From positions 62,001-126,000 of the IMG/VR virus record IMGVR_UViG_3300042884_001120: a stretch of DNA of 64,000 nt; one strand, written 5' to 3'. This DNA is from a virus. Under the pieces are notes generated by a model. That model was not told the origin of the DNA. It saw nothing but the letters and a program-made list of their open reading frames with translations, and searched no databases. This document shows, in pieces, positions 27,375 through 36,870 of this stretch. The position numbers and the translations under genes are program-made. Each line of letters begins with the position of its first letter. Position 1 is the stretch's first letter.

Positions 27375-28913
27375 TTATGGCAATGAAGTTATCGATGCAT
27401 TTAGAGAAAAACTTCTTGAAAATGGGTTATAAGTATAGCTAACATCAGATAAAAACTCGCTAGAGCTATTTAATGGCGATATATAAGACTTAGCGGCCGC
27501 CAAGTAAGTGCCCAAACTGGTTGTAGCCTTACCATTCAAGTTTACAGTATAGGAAATTGTATTTGGTAATAAATTTGGCTGTTTTTGTAATATTTCCTTA
27601 TAATTAACAATATTAAAAGTACTGGCCAAGTTTCTATTAAAAGTTTTACTAATTGTTATTAGAGCTTTTCTTACATCTATATTGCTACCCAAATTAGAAT
27701 CGGAATTTGTATATTTTACAGTATAATCTACTTTTCCAGCAACCTTGTTAAATGTAGTTGACTGTGTAACAATTTTAATACCATTAACATAAGAAGATAA
27801 TCTTGAAGATATATTTGGACTAATTGCTAGCCAACCGTTTCTAGCATTTTGATATTTTACATCTATAATATGGTCAAAACCAACAACACTTCCCTGTTCT
27901 GTCAGTGTATATTGCCCAGCTTCCGATTTATCTACTGTAATTTCATATTGCCAATAGTAAGAGCTTTGAATTCTTTCTGTATTAGAGAAAACTATAGTAT
28001 AACTAACAGTGCCCTCAAATGGGGCCGCTGCCCAAGATTTAGTTATTGGATTTGTAGCTAAAGTATTATTACTAGCAGTTGGTAGGTAGTTTGTAAAAAT
28101 AGTATTACATCTTGAATAAGCATTAGCAATATCAGCTTTTGCCTGAGTGTTTGCAGTATCAAATGCAGTTGTTGTATGTCCAACATATTCAGCTTTTTCT
28201 GTTATTTTACCAACGCCAGCGTTATCAAAATCAATACTATGACTTAAACTTAAAGAGTAAACAGAATTAGAGTCTTTATTTATTTCAAAATTTCTTGAGA
28301 ATTGATACTCATTATTAATACTATCATAACTTTCATCGTAGTATTTTTTAATCTGCGAATCGTTGTATTTATTTCCAACAGTATTAATTAAATTATTATT
28401 GTTAAAGAAGTTTTCGGCCATTGTTTTGGCCGCTGTAACTGCGTCCAAAGAATACGGCCCCTTTAAACTAAAATTAATCGACTGCGAATAATTATCTTTA
28501 TTTAAGTTACGATCAAACGTACTAGATTCCGAGAAGTTCTCCAAGTACTTGGAATAAGTAAATATTAGTCCACCATAATCAGTTCCCAATAAACTAGAAA
28601 AATCCCCTTCTTCTGGAATGTCTATATTGACAGTGTAAGTTTTTGTTCTTACGTCATTACCATTGGCAAAACTAATACTTGTTATTGTACCAAGTCCAAA
28701 ATCATTACCATTAATTACTATTGGTTGCCAATTTTCAGAATCTAGTTCAAAAGATTTTAAATCAGTAATAATGCCAGTAACACCATCAGAATTTGTCAGG
28801 TCTAATAATAAACCTTCTATAGCTAATTTTTTAACTGTTCTATAACGAACTGTATCTGAAAAAAACTCAGAAGTTCTGGAAACAGAAAGTAATGTAGCAT
28901 TATTAAAGTTCAT
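27375..28913 (-). CDS. Tail protein downstream of tape measure
   Basis: 512 aa, beta-rich, four bases after the tape measure stop. Repeated segments of the form FSESSTFDRNLNKDNYSQSI / YQFSRNFEINKDSNSVYSLS / RIQSSYYWQYEITVDKSEAG look like internal repeats of about 100-150 residues. By position it may be the distal tail protein or a tail-tip spike component. Resembles the downstream 530-aa protein in organisation. No known domain recognised. Confidence 0.5.
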   Translation of the reverse strand: MNFNNATLLSVSRTSEFFSDTVRYRTVKKLAIEGLLLDLTNSDGVTGIITDLKSFELDSENWQPIVINGNDFGLGTITSISFANGNDVRTKTYTVNIDIPEEGDFSSLLGTDYGGLIFTYSKYLENFSESSTFDRNLNKDNYSQSINFSLKGPYSLDAVTAAKTMAENFFNNNNLINTVGNKYNDSQIKKYYDESYDSINNEYQFSRNFEINKDSNSVYSLSLSHSIDFDNAGVGKITEKAEYVGHTTTAFDTANTQAKADIANAYSRCNTIFTNYLPTASNNTLATNPITKSWAAAPFEGTVSYTIVFSNTERIQSSYYWQYEITVDKSEAGQYTLTEQGSVVGFDHIIDVKYQNARNGWLAISPNISSRLSSYVNGIKIVTQSTTFNKVAGKVDYTVKYTNSDSNLGSNIDVRKALITISKTFNRNLASTFNIVNYKEILQKQPNLLPNTISYTVNLNGKATTSLGTYLAAAKSYISPLNSSSEFLSDVSYTYNPFSRSFSLNASITSLP

Positions 28914-28916
28914 TTA

Positions 28917-31900
28917 TTAAGTGATGTTAAGACCAAGAACGTTGAAAAGAGGTTTTGGTTTTTTGGGCGGCGGATTTAAACTTGGATCCTTAGTTACGGT
29001 TGCGGCTGCTATTGCCTCTACTTTGGCTAATCTTCCCTGTATAACATCAATAATTTCCTGATCAACACCTTGAAGCTCTTGTTGAATTTGTTGCCCCTGA
29101 GCTTGTGATGCGGCATTTATTGCGATTGTAATTGGAGAATTAAAACTAAGAGATGATTCGCCCGCTTGTGCTTGAGTCATATTTCTTTGAGTTTCTTCTT
29201 TTTGTCTTTGTATAACATCCATTTCCCCCTGAGTACTTAGCATCATACCCTGATATGGATTTGCTAGAGGGGAACCCGGTAAGGTCTGAGCCCTTTGTGA
29301 TTCAAGTGCGGCATCTGGCATTGTGAACCTTTCTCTATACATTTGGTTAGGTGCTGATTCTAGTAAATTACGCCCACCCATTAAAGCCGCACTATTCATG
29401 CCAACAGCTGGATTAAATATTGTTGACAAGTCTCCCCCTTTTTGTACTTCTTGTGCCGCCATGCCCGGAAGCTGCGCACCTTGTCCAGCTAACCCTCCCA
29501 AAATACTTACCATATTAGAAAGATAGCCATTTGACATTCCTATCTGCGTTGTAAAAACATCTCCTAGACTTCTTATTCCGTCTGGAATTTTATTGACCTC
29601 TTCTGTAGCCGCGCCGTATGTTGCCGATAAAGCAGCGCCTTCCGGACCTAGTTTGCTTATTATATCAGATTGCTTGCCCCTAAGTTGTTCAACTCGCGCG
29701 CTTTGTATATTAGCATCAGTTGGCTTAAATGCTATACCAGCCTTAACCTTTGCCGCCTCCATCAAGCCCTGTTCTGAAGTAAGCGCACCAGTGGTTTGCC
29801 TAACGGTTCTTGCAGCCATTGCTGGATCCAAACCAACTTTCGCTAAATTAGCCTCAATTGACGCCTGTTGTTTTTGACCAATTTTAGCCATAGATTCTAC
29901 CGCCATTTGATACATTGGATTGCTTGTGTCTATAGTGCCTCCTGTGGCTTGATAGGCTTTTATCCAATCGCTAGCGGCCTGTCCCCTTTGTTCGTCCGTA
30001 GCTGTCGTGTCTTTTTGTACGGCAATAAAATTATCTGTGGCCTCTGTAAATTTATCTGACACTGAATTGTCTCCCATTCCGCCATCGTTAAACATCTGAT
30101 CCATCGTTCCACCCAATTTATCCATTTCCTGAATAGTTACTTTAATTAACTCGTCCAGACGCTGAACAGTTTTGGTAGCAGCATCTTTTTGCGCAGCGAA
30201 TAGTAATTTATTATTACTATTGAATGTTTCTCTAAGTTTATTAAGCTGCTCCTCATCTTTAACCCCATTTTCTTTTAATGCAGAAATCATTCCCTCAGTA
30301 TCATATTGCTCTAATGGGCCCAAGGGCCCTTGTATTGTATTAGTTTTAACTGACCCAATTTTAGCAGATATATCTTGAATTTTTTTTGAAAAATCTTGAT
30401 TGCCAGTCACTCCAGATAAGTCACCTAACTGACCTCTTATATCATTATACTGACTAAAATCTTTAACTCCAGTGGCTGTTGGTATTGCTTTTTCGAACGC
30501 TGTATTCAAAGACTGTTTAATGGCCTCATCTATGTCTGCCGCAGATTTAGTTTGCTGTGCGCCAATAGTATCTTGATATATATTTTTTGTTTTAAGGTTT
30601 GATGCAGCTTTTTCAAACCCAAGTGCCTCTAAAATATCAACCTGTCCAGTTGATTTTGTTCTTTTAAAATCCGAAGCAAATTCTGCACCTGAAGTTGCAA
30701 TGCTTGTTCTCGTTGCAATATCCATACTTGATATTACTTTTTTCAACTTGTTTTCAAAATCTTGCAAGGCTTTTACGGCCGCCTGATTACGATCCACAAA
30801 ACCCTTGGCCGTATTCCTAGCCCCATCTAGTCTTATTCTTTTTTCTTCTGAAATTGCCTTGGCTAAATCTTGTGCAAAACTCTGCCAAGAATTTCCAAAC
30901 TGTTGTTCTAATTTTCCAGCTTGCTCCTCAGTAAGTCCTAGCGCACCTCTCAATTTACTTAAATCAATAGTTGCAGATGATAATTCATCACCCATTGCCT
31001 TAAGTTCAGCGTCAGTCTTTCCGCTAATAGCTTGCTTTGATATTTGCGCACCAAATTGTTCTTTATTAATTTTTCCGCCAATAGCGGCTTCAGCAATAGA
31101 AGTTGACTGAACTGCCGCTCCTTGTTTTGCTAGTCTATCACTTAAAGTTTTTAATACATCAGTTAGATTTTTTTGAGTTTTTGCGAAATCAAGACCACCA
31201 GCACTTATAGCCTTTTGTGCTTCTGGACTTGCATTACTTGCGATAGCTCTAATTTCTTTTTCTAACGCTACGGCCTCTCTAGAACCAGCATTACCACCTT
31301 GTCTTAATTCTTGCAGTTGTTCTAATTTTGGAAGTACAGCTTGAGTAACTTCGGCAAGCCTTGATTGCTCTTCCGATGTTTTTTTGGTGGATGCCTGCAA
31401 TTCTGGAAGGTTTGTCCTCGACTCATTTAACGCTTTAGTCCAAGCAGTTAATCCGCCGACAGCCAAACCAAGCGCCCCACCAATAGCGGTTCCGACAGGC
31501 CCTAAGGCGCTACCAACTAAAGCCCCAGTACCAGCGGCAGATAGGGCGGTTCCAATGCCAGTAACTGCGGCAGATTTAACTCTACCTTCTTTATTTGTGG
31601 TATCTATAGATGAGGCAACGGTTTCAGCTATAATCGGTGCAAAAGCCAACGCTGTTCCAGCAGCGCCAGCACCAGCCTGTAGCCTTGATGCGTTACGGGC
31701 GCCACGACTCAGTGTTTCGGCACCACCAGCTTGAATTGTTTTTAGTTTTGCGCGCCTGTCTTTAATTTCTTGGGCAAGCTGATTTCTTTCCTGCGTCTGT
31801 GTTGCGCTTAATTGTTTTGCCGCCTCACGCCTCTGGGAAATTTCTTCGGTAGTAACCTGTATTAAAGCCGCTTTTCTTGTGGCAATTTCTTCTTGATACG

Positions 31901-34706
31901 AGCGCTTGACATTTGGAATTTGAAAAGCTAGTAGTGTTGCAAAACTTGTAAGTTGCGCGCCAACAGCTGTAACAGTTGAACTAATACTAGTACCATCTCC
32001 CTCTGCAAAATTTGGTATATATCCCTTTGCATAACCACGATTTGACATCGCGCGTTTATCGGCTGAGGTAGAGCCCTCGTCTCGCTTGTTAAACACGCCA
32101 ACACCCATTGGATTACTAGAATTTACTAGCTCTGGATATTGTCTGGTATATATGCCGCTCTTCGGTACTCCAGCGCCAATTTCGCGTGATATTGATTCGT
32201 TTAAGGCATTTGCAAAGTTAGGAATATAGCCACTTGCAAATCCGGGCTTTCTTCTTGCTGGCTTACCGGGTGCTTTTCTTTTCGTTCGCTGTTCGGCACT
32301 GCTTCCAAGTATGGCATCTCTACCACCCCTTTCTTTAATAACTTTATCAGCAAAACTTAAAAGATTACCAGAAGATGCGGATACTTTAAAATCAGCAAGA
32401 TTTCCAGCATAACCAAATAATTGTTTTAATTTATCAGCGTTTTGTCCACCCCTTACGTCAAAATCTCCCATATTTGCTGTAGATTTTGCCGCTATATAAT
32501 CTAACGATTTAGATATAGCAACTTCAAACGCAGACCCAACAAAACCCTGTAAAGCGCCATAAGCACCCCTAGACCCACCATCTTTTTCACTTAAAAAACT
32601 CTGACTCAGAACTGATTCATCAACACCCTGACCAAGTGGTTGTAAAGTTTTTATATAATCAGCAACTGTCTGTAATCCTTGTTTTTTTATCAACTCATTT
32701 AAATTACCAGCTGGTTTTACTGCGCCCTTTTTATATCCACGGACTGGTATATCCGTTACTAATATATCTCTATTATTTTTTCCAACTGAACTTGCGTTCG
32801 GAAATGTTCCATATTCTGGAACTAACACGCTTGCATTAGAGTTTATACTAGTTTTTGCATTAGATTCTGCAAAATTAGGAATATATCCACGACCATACAT
32901 TGGAATAACAGCAGAATCACCATTTTTACCAAATCTTGGTATTTCCACTTCTTCACTATTCTTAATAAATTTCTTACCACCAATAGTTCCTCTACTTAAT
33001 TGCGCCCTTGGGTTTTTAGCACCTAATGCTTTAGCTTGCGCTTCTTCCATTGCGTACTGATCAGCAAAATTTGGAATATAACCAGCGGCTTTCGTAGTTA
33101 CTGGGACTTGACTGCCCTTTGGAACTCTAACACCAGCGCCAAATAAATTTTTTGATATTTGGGAAGTTAATGCGGCCTGTTGCTGCATTTGTGTAGTTTG
33201 TTGCTGAAGAACTGTTAATAAAACCTGAGAAGCCTGATTGACACTCATTGCCCCACTCGCCATTTGTTGATACAGCTGTGGATTTTTTGCTAATATTGCA
33301 GAAATACTAGCTTGAATACCTTGCTGTTGAGATGCCGTTGCGTTTAAACCTAGCAACTCCTTCACACTTCCTGCTGAAAATTTTGCGAAGTCTCCAAAAA
33401 GTTTTAACAAAACACCACCAACAAGTGCCAAACCGGGACCAGCGATAATATCTCCTAGCCCCTTTAAGATGCCATTTCCAATTTTGCCGCCAACACTTTC
33501 GCTATCTACATTATTTAAAGACTCTAATAAACTATTTCCTCCACCAACTAAATTTTCTAGCGCTGGGCCAAAAAGAGACTCTCCAGATTTTGCGGCAAAC
33601 TGGGTTGCATTTTGCTTTAGGGCGTTAACTTGCGCAGCTAAAGTTTTGTTTAATTGATCATTTCTTGTAATCGCCTCGTTTGTCGCAGTAGAAGATATTT
33701 GAACTGCGTTATTATAAACAGAATACTCTTTACCCAAATCAGATAGGGCAGCTTTTAAAATGTTAATCTGGAAAACACCACCGACAGCTTCAGCAACCGA
33801 AGCCTGTTGTTGAGAGCCAAGAGTATCATAAACCTTTCCAAGATCTTTTAATAAATCAATAGTTGATCTTAGTTGTCCACTAGCATCCGTAGTTTCGATA
33901 CCGAGACTACCAAGTAAGTCAACAACCTTACCACGCTGAAGCCTTGTAAAAATTGTCTTAAACGAGTTACCAATAACTGCACCACCACGGGCAGTTGTCT
34001 GCTGTGCAGAGGTAACCAAACCAATAAGTTCATCTAACTGAACACCAGATTGAGAAGCACTGCTACCAACACGACTAATTGCTTCTGCCAAGTCAGCGGA
34101 ACTAACCGCGAACGCCGCATCAACTGTTGCAAACTTATTAACTATTTGCGTTGCAGTTACAGACTGAGAGGCGAAACTGTTAACAGCTGCCGTTAATGCC
34201 TCAACGCTCTTTACTGTATCTAAACCGCTTAATCTTGCTAAAATCAGGGCCTCGCTTGTACGTTTTAGCGTCTCCTCTACACCAAGGCCCTGACGTGAAA
34301 ATTCTGTAGCGGCCTTTGCGACTTCCGCAAACGACTGGCCGGTATTTTTTGCAACATTAAAAAGAGAATCGCCAAATTTAGCTATTTGTTTATCAGATAC
34401 ATTTAAAATTACATTAATATCTGCAAGAGATTTCTCTACTTCAATCGTAGATGTTATTAATGATTCGAAAGCCTTATTTAAACCATATAAAATAGTTGCA
34501 CTAGCACCGAAAGCAACAACACGCGCGTTTGCCGCATCCAAGGATTTATTAAATTCAGAAAGCTGTCCAGTAATTCTACCTAATGGCTGGTTGCCCTTAG
34601 TGCTTAAATTTAAATTAAGATTATACTGTTGATTAACTAGTTTTTGTATCGCAGCATATGCTGGAGATACATTAGCATTAATATTAACTGTTGCTTGTGC
34701 GGGCAT
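28917..34706 (-). CDS. Tail tape measure protein
   Basis: 1929 aa. The conserved tape-measure core (TIGR01760-type) lies at about residues 80-290: AATEFSRQGLGVEETLKRTSEAL, ALTAAVNSFASQSVTATQIV, SADLAEAISRVGSSASQSGV and GAVIGNSFKTIFTRLQRGKV. Further on there are four copies of a GYIPNFA motif near residues 540, 605, 827 and 895, a Gly/Ala-rich hydrophobic stretch near 1020-1080 that could insert in a membrane, and long helical regions. A GTGTAA motif precedes it, and a Shine-Dalgarno-like AAGG is present. It sets tail length, so a long tail is expected. Confidence 0.9.
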   Translation of the reverse strand: MPAQATVNINANVSPAYAAIQKLVNQQYNLNLNLSTKGNQPLGRITGQLSEFNKSLDAANARVVAFGASATILYGLNKAFESLITSTIEVEKSLADINVILNVSDKQIAKFGDSLFNVAKNTGQSFAEVAKAATEFSRQGLGVEETLKRTSEALILARLSGLDTVKSVEALTAAVNSFASQSVTATQIVNKFATVDAAFAVSSADLAEAISRVGSSASQSGVQLDELIGLVTSAQQTTARGGAVIGNSFKTIFTRLQRGKVVDLLGSLGIETTDASGQLRSTIDLLKDLGKVYDTLGSQQQASVAEAVGGVFQINILKAALSDLGKEYSVYNNAVQISSTATNEAITRNDQLNKTLAAQVNALKQNATQFAAKSGESLFGPALENLVGGGNSLLESLNNVDSESVGGKIGNGILKGLGDIIAGPGLALVGGVLLKLFGDFAKFSAGSVKELLGLNATASQQQGIQASISAILAKNPQLYQQMASGAMSVNQASQVLLTVLQQQTTQMQQQAALTSQISKNLFGAGVRVPKGSQVPVTTKAAGYIPNFADQYAMEEAQAKALGAKNPRAQLSRGTIGGKKFIKNSEEVEIPRFGKNGDSAVIPMYGRGYIPNFAESNAKTSINSNASVLVPEYGTFPNASSVGKNNRDILVTDIPVRGYKKGAVKPAGNLNELIKKQGLQTVADYIKTLQPLGQGVDESVLSQSFLSEKDGGSRGAYGALQGFVGSAFEVAISKSLDYIAAKSTANMGDFDVRGGQNADKLKQLFGYAGNLADFKVSASSGNLLSFADKVIKERGGRDAILGSSAEQRTKRKAPGKPARRKPGFASGYIPNFANALNESISREIGAGVPKSGIYTRQYPELVNSSNPMGVGVFNKRDEGSTSADKRAMSNRGYAKGYIPNFAEGDGTSISSTVTAVGAQLTSFATLLAFQIPNVKRSYQEEIATRKAALIQVTTEEISQRREAAKQLSATQTQERNQLAQEIKDRRAKLKTIQAGGAETLSRGARNASRLQAGAGAAGTALAFAPIIAETVASSIDTTNKEGRVKSAAVTGIGTALSAAGTGALVGSALGPVGTAIGGALGLAVGGLTAWTKALNESRTNLPELQASTKKTSEEQSRLAEVTQAVLPKLEQLQELRQGGNAGSREAVALEKEIRAIASNASPEAQKAISAGGLDFAKTQKNLTDVLKTLSDRLAKQGAAVQSTSIAEAAIGGKINKEQFGAQISKQAISGKTDAELKAMGDELSSATIDLSKLRGALGLTEEQAGKLEQQFGNSWQSFAQDLAKAISEEKRIRLDGARNTAKGFVDRNQAAVKALQDFENKLKKVISSMDIATRTSIATSGAEFASDFKRTKSTGQVDILEALGFEKAASNLKTKNIYQDTIGAQQTKSAADIDEAIKQSLNTAFEKAIPTATGVKDFSQYNDIRGQLGDLSGVTGNQDFSKKIQDISAKIGSVKTNTIQGPLGPLEQYDTEGMISALKENGVKDEEQLNKLRETFNSNNKLLFAAQKDAATKTVQRLDELIKVTIQEMDKLGGTMDQMFNDGGMGDNSVSDKFTEATDNFIAVQKDTTATDEQRGQAASDWIKAYQATGGTIDTSNPMYQMAVESMAKIGQKQQASIEANLAKVGLDPAMAARTVRQTTGALTSEQGLMEAAKVKAGIAFKPTDANIQSARVEQLRGKQSDIISKLGPEGAALSATYGAATEEVNKIPDGIRSLGDVFTTQIGMSNGYLSNMVSILGGLAGQGAQLPGMAAQEVQKGGDLSTIFNPAVGMNSAALMGGRNLLESAPNQMYRERFTMPDAALESQRAQTLPGSPLANPYQGMMLSTQGEMDVIQRQKEETQRNMTQAQAGESSLSFNSPITIAINAASQAQGQQIQQELQGVDQEIIDVIQGRLAKVEAIAAATVTKDPSLNPPPKKPKPLFNVLGLNIT

Positions 34707-34738
34707 ACCTTGTTCCGAGTATTTTTACTCACACTTAT

Positions 34739-34745
34739 TTACACT
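34739..34745 (-). promoter_or_regulatory. GTGTAA late-promoter motif
   Basis: Minus strand AGTGTAAATAAGTGTGAG, 39 bases before the tape-measure ATG; a second near-copy (AAGTGTGAG) follows and the leader can form a small GAGTA/TACTC hairpin. Confidence 0.5.
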
Positions 34746-35765
34746 TTACAACTTATCGCGCGCATTAAGATATTCGGATTTTTCGAGTGTACCGCCACTT
34801 TCTTCGGCCAACTGTAATAAACTTTTGCCGCCAATTTTTTCAACCTTTACTCCCAAGTCCTTTAAATCTGATTGCGTGGCGCCAACATGACCAGTTACTC
34901 TGGTAGAACTATTTTTTAAGTTTTGTTTACTTTTTGCGCTAGAACCACTAGATTGTGAATCCACCCAAGACACAAGCCTTTCTGGATCAGACAGTATTTC
35001 ATCATTGATCGGTTTGCCACCCTCAGCAGAATTTTGTATTATATTTTTAAACATTTTACCATAAATAAGTAAATCTATTTGATACTTTGTACAAAGAGCC
35101 GTCGCCTTACCCCAAAAATTCATGGGAATACAGTCTGTAATATAAATTAAATTTTGAAAAAACATACAAGCAGATACTAACCTGATATTTTCTAGACTTA
35201 ATCTTGATATATGTCCATTAAAACCCGTCCGTATATCCTCCACAACGTCTTCAGATAAATAATAATAATCATTCTCTGACTCGAACACCCTTTCTGTCAA
35301 ACCTTCGTTTTTATAGGTTAATTTCAAGATTGTTTCATCATAAAATTTATCGTTAGCATACTTCTCCAAAGTATAGCCCACAACCTCATTTCTTTGCTTA
35401 TGATAAGTAAGTAAGACCCTCTCATTTCTAACTATCTGTTTTTGAATATCTTCTTTTTGCGATTTATATAATAACTTTTCTTTTGTTTTATGTAGGTTTT
35501 TAACAGTCTTTTTTAAGAAATCTATGGTAACTTCGTTTTGTGACGACCACCACCCTTCAGCAATAGCTCTTTCTAACTTCTCCGCTTCTGTCTCTAGGCC
35601 ACGATTTTTTGCATCTTGATATATTATATCATACCTATCATATATACTAAAGTGCTCGGCTTGACTTGGGTGTTTAAAGAAATAGTCTATACCATTTATC
35701 GTTTTCTTGGAAAACCCACAGGCTATTTCATTATAAATCCTGCCGTACTCTGTAGATTTATCCAC
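34746..35765 (-). CDS. Tail assembly protein upstream of tape measure
   Basis: 339 aa, mainly helical with charged coiled-coil-like stretches (KKTVKNLHKTKEKLLYKSQKED). Lies where tail assembly chaperones are encoded, between tail tube and tape measure, five bases after the upstream gene. No slippery heptamer was identified at the junction, so a G/GT-type frameshift is not claimed. Possible chaperone of the tape measure by position only. Confidence 0.5.
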   Translation of the reverse strand: MDKSTEYGRIYNEIACGFSKKTINGIDYFFKHPSQAEHFSIYDRYDIIYQDAKNRGLETEAEKLERAIAEGWWSSQNEVTIDFLKKTVKNLHKTKEKLLYKSQKEDIQKQIVRNERVLLTYHKQRNEVVGYTLEKYANDKFYDETILKLTYKNEGLTERVFESENDYYYLSEDVVEDIRTGFNGHISRLSLENIRLVSACMFFQNLIYITDCIPMNFWGKATALCTKYQIDLLIYGKMFKNIIQNSAEGGKPINDEILSDPERLVSWVDSQSSGSSAKSKQNLKNSSTRVTGHVGATQSDLKDLGVKVEKIGGKSLLQLAEESGGTLEKSEYLNARDKL

Positions 35766-35770
35766 ATCGC

Positions 35771-36532
35771 TTAAGAGTTACCTTCAGGGGTGGTATTTTC
35801 CAACTCCTTAGTTTCGGTTTTATCTGGCTGTTTATTAGCGGCCTCATCTAGTTGCTTGAAGTCTTCTTCGGTTTCTGCGCGGCCTAGGAACCATAAAGTA
35901 ATTAGGTAAGAAACACGTCTAATTGATGATTGTAATGCCTCGTCGTCGGACTCTTCAATCTCATCATATCTATCAAGATTTTCATCTAACGTATTCTTGT
36001 CAAAGAATTTAGCAAAATCAGTGCCCTTTTCTTGATAAAGTAGATTTGTAATCCACCATAGGATAGTGCGATTTCTAGCCTTTGCTTCGGCAGTGTTTTC
36101 AAAAATATTAATCTGCGCGCTTTCAAAAGATTGAATTTGCCTTCTAACCTCATCTAATTCTGTTGTTAGTTTATTTAATAATTGCTTGTCTTCTTCCGTA
36201 CGAACACCATCGGTCTTAATCAAAAGAGACTGAATGTCAAAAGTCTTATCACGAAATGCGGTTAATAGTTCTCCATATACTTCCCTATCTTGCTCGCTTA
36301 TGCTTCCACCACCATTTGACAAAATTGTATTCCAAGCGGCCTTTGGTAAAACGCCAGCTTTTGCAAACCTAGAAACTTCACTAGCAAAAAATAATTCGCC
36401 ATCCTCACGCAGTCTCCTATTTGGTTTAAGTAGAGCAAAATTTAAAACTTCCTTATTAGAGGTTCCGTCCGAGTTTTTTACTTCTTTTTCGGTACTAAAT
36501 TTATAATACCATTTCTTGTTATTTTGTTGCAT
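35771..36532 (-). CDS. Tail assembly chaperone candidate
   Basis: 253 aa, acidic and helical, ending in an acidic Glu/Thr-rich tail (DKTETKELENTTPEGNS). Its place between the tail tube gene and the tape measure and its charged helices fit a chaperone. The N-terminal KKWYYKFSTEKEV and the central FDEVRRQIQSFES-like helix region give no family match. Together with 34746-35765 it forms a tight two-gene unit. Confidence 0.5.
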   Translation of the reverse strand: MQQNNKKWYYKFSTEKEVKNSDGTSNKEVLNFALLKPNRRLREDGELFFASEVSRFAKAGVLPKAAWNTILSNGGGSISEQDREVYGELLTAFRDKTFDIQSLLIKTDGVRTEEDKQLLNKLTTELDEVRRQIQSFESAQINIFENTAEAKARNRTILWWITNLLYQEKGTDFAKFFDKNTLDENLDRYDEIEESDDEALQSSIRRVSYLITLWFLGRAETEEDFKQLDEAANKQPDKTETKELENTTPEGNS

Positions 36533-36540
36533 ATAATATA

Positions 36541-36765
36541 TTATTTCTGCTTGAATGTGAAATCAAAATTATCTAACTGTTCTTCCATATTACGAATGCA
36601 GTTATTTCCATAATCTAATATACGCTTTCTGGTATATTGAAAATCTTCTTCACTTATCTTATCTTTATTTTTTAAATCTTCTATTGTGTATAGAAGTGAC
36701 AAGTAAAGTTTCTTAACCTCACGTGAGGTCGCGCCAATGACAAAATTATTAATATCAAAACTCAT
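36541..36765 (-). CDS. Small helical protein in tail module
   Basis: 74 aa (MSFDINNFVIGATSREVKKLY), predicted helical. First gene after the terminator that follows the tail tube gene. It has its own GTGTAA motif, a TATAAT and a Shine-Dalgarno-like AAAGGTAAAAGG, so it opens the transcription unit leading to the tape measure. Function unknown. Confidence 0.6.
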   Translation of the reverse strand: MSFDINNFVIGATSREVKKLYLSLLYTIEDLKNKDKISEEDFQYTRKRILDYGNNCIRNMEEQLDNFDFTFKQK

Positions 36766-36801
36766 CCTTTTACCTTTGTTACCTTATTATACCAAATATA
36801 A

Positions 36802-36808
36802 TTACACC
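36802..36808 (-). promoter_or_regulatory. GTGTAA late-promoter motif with TATAAT
   Basis: Minus strand GGTGTAATTATATTTGG then TATAAT, 43 bases before ATG 36765, immediately after the tail tube terminator. Confidence 0.6.
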
Positions 36809-36810
36809 TA

Positions 36811-36846
36811 TAAAAAAATAATGGGCACCTTTTACGGTGCCCATTA
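36811..36846 (-). terminator. Rho-independent terminator after tail tube gene
   Basis: An 11-bp stem TAATGGGCACC/GGTGCCCATTA (36819-36846) with a six-base loop, followed on the minus strand by seven T. It closes the unit ending with the major tail protein. Confidence 0.9.
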
Positions 36847-36870
36847 TAATTATAGTTTAATTTTTATTAA

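Noticed and set aside
34746-36532. Programmed -1 frameshift of tail chaperones
   Set aside because: Genes are separated by a stop and a short gap, and no slippery heptamer was identified at the junction by eye.
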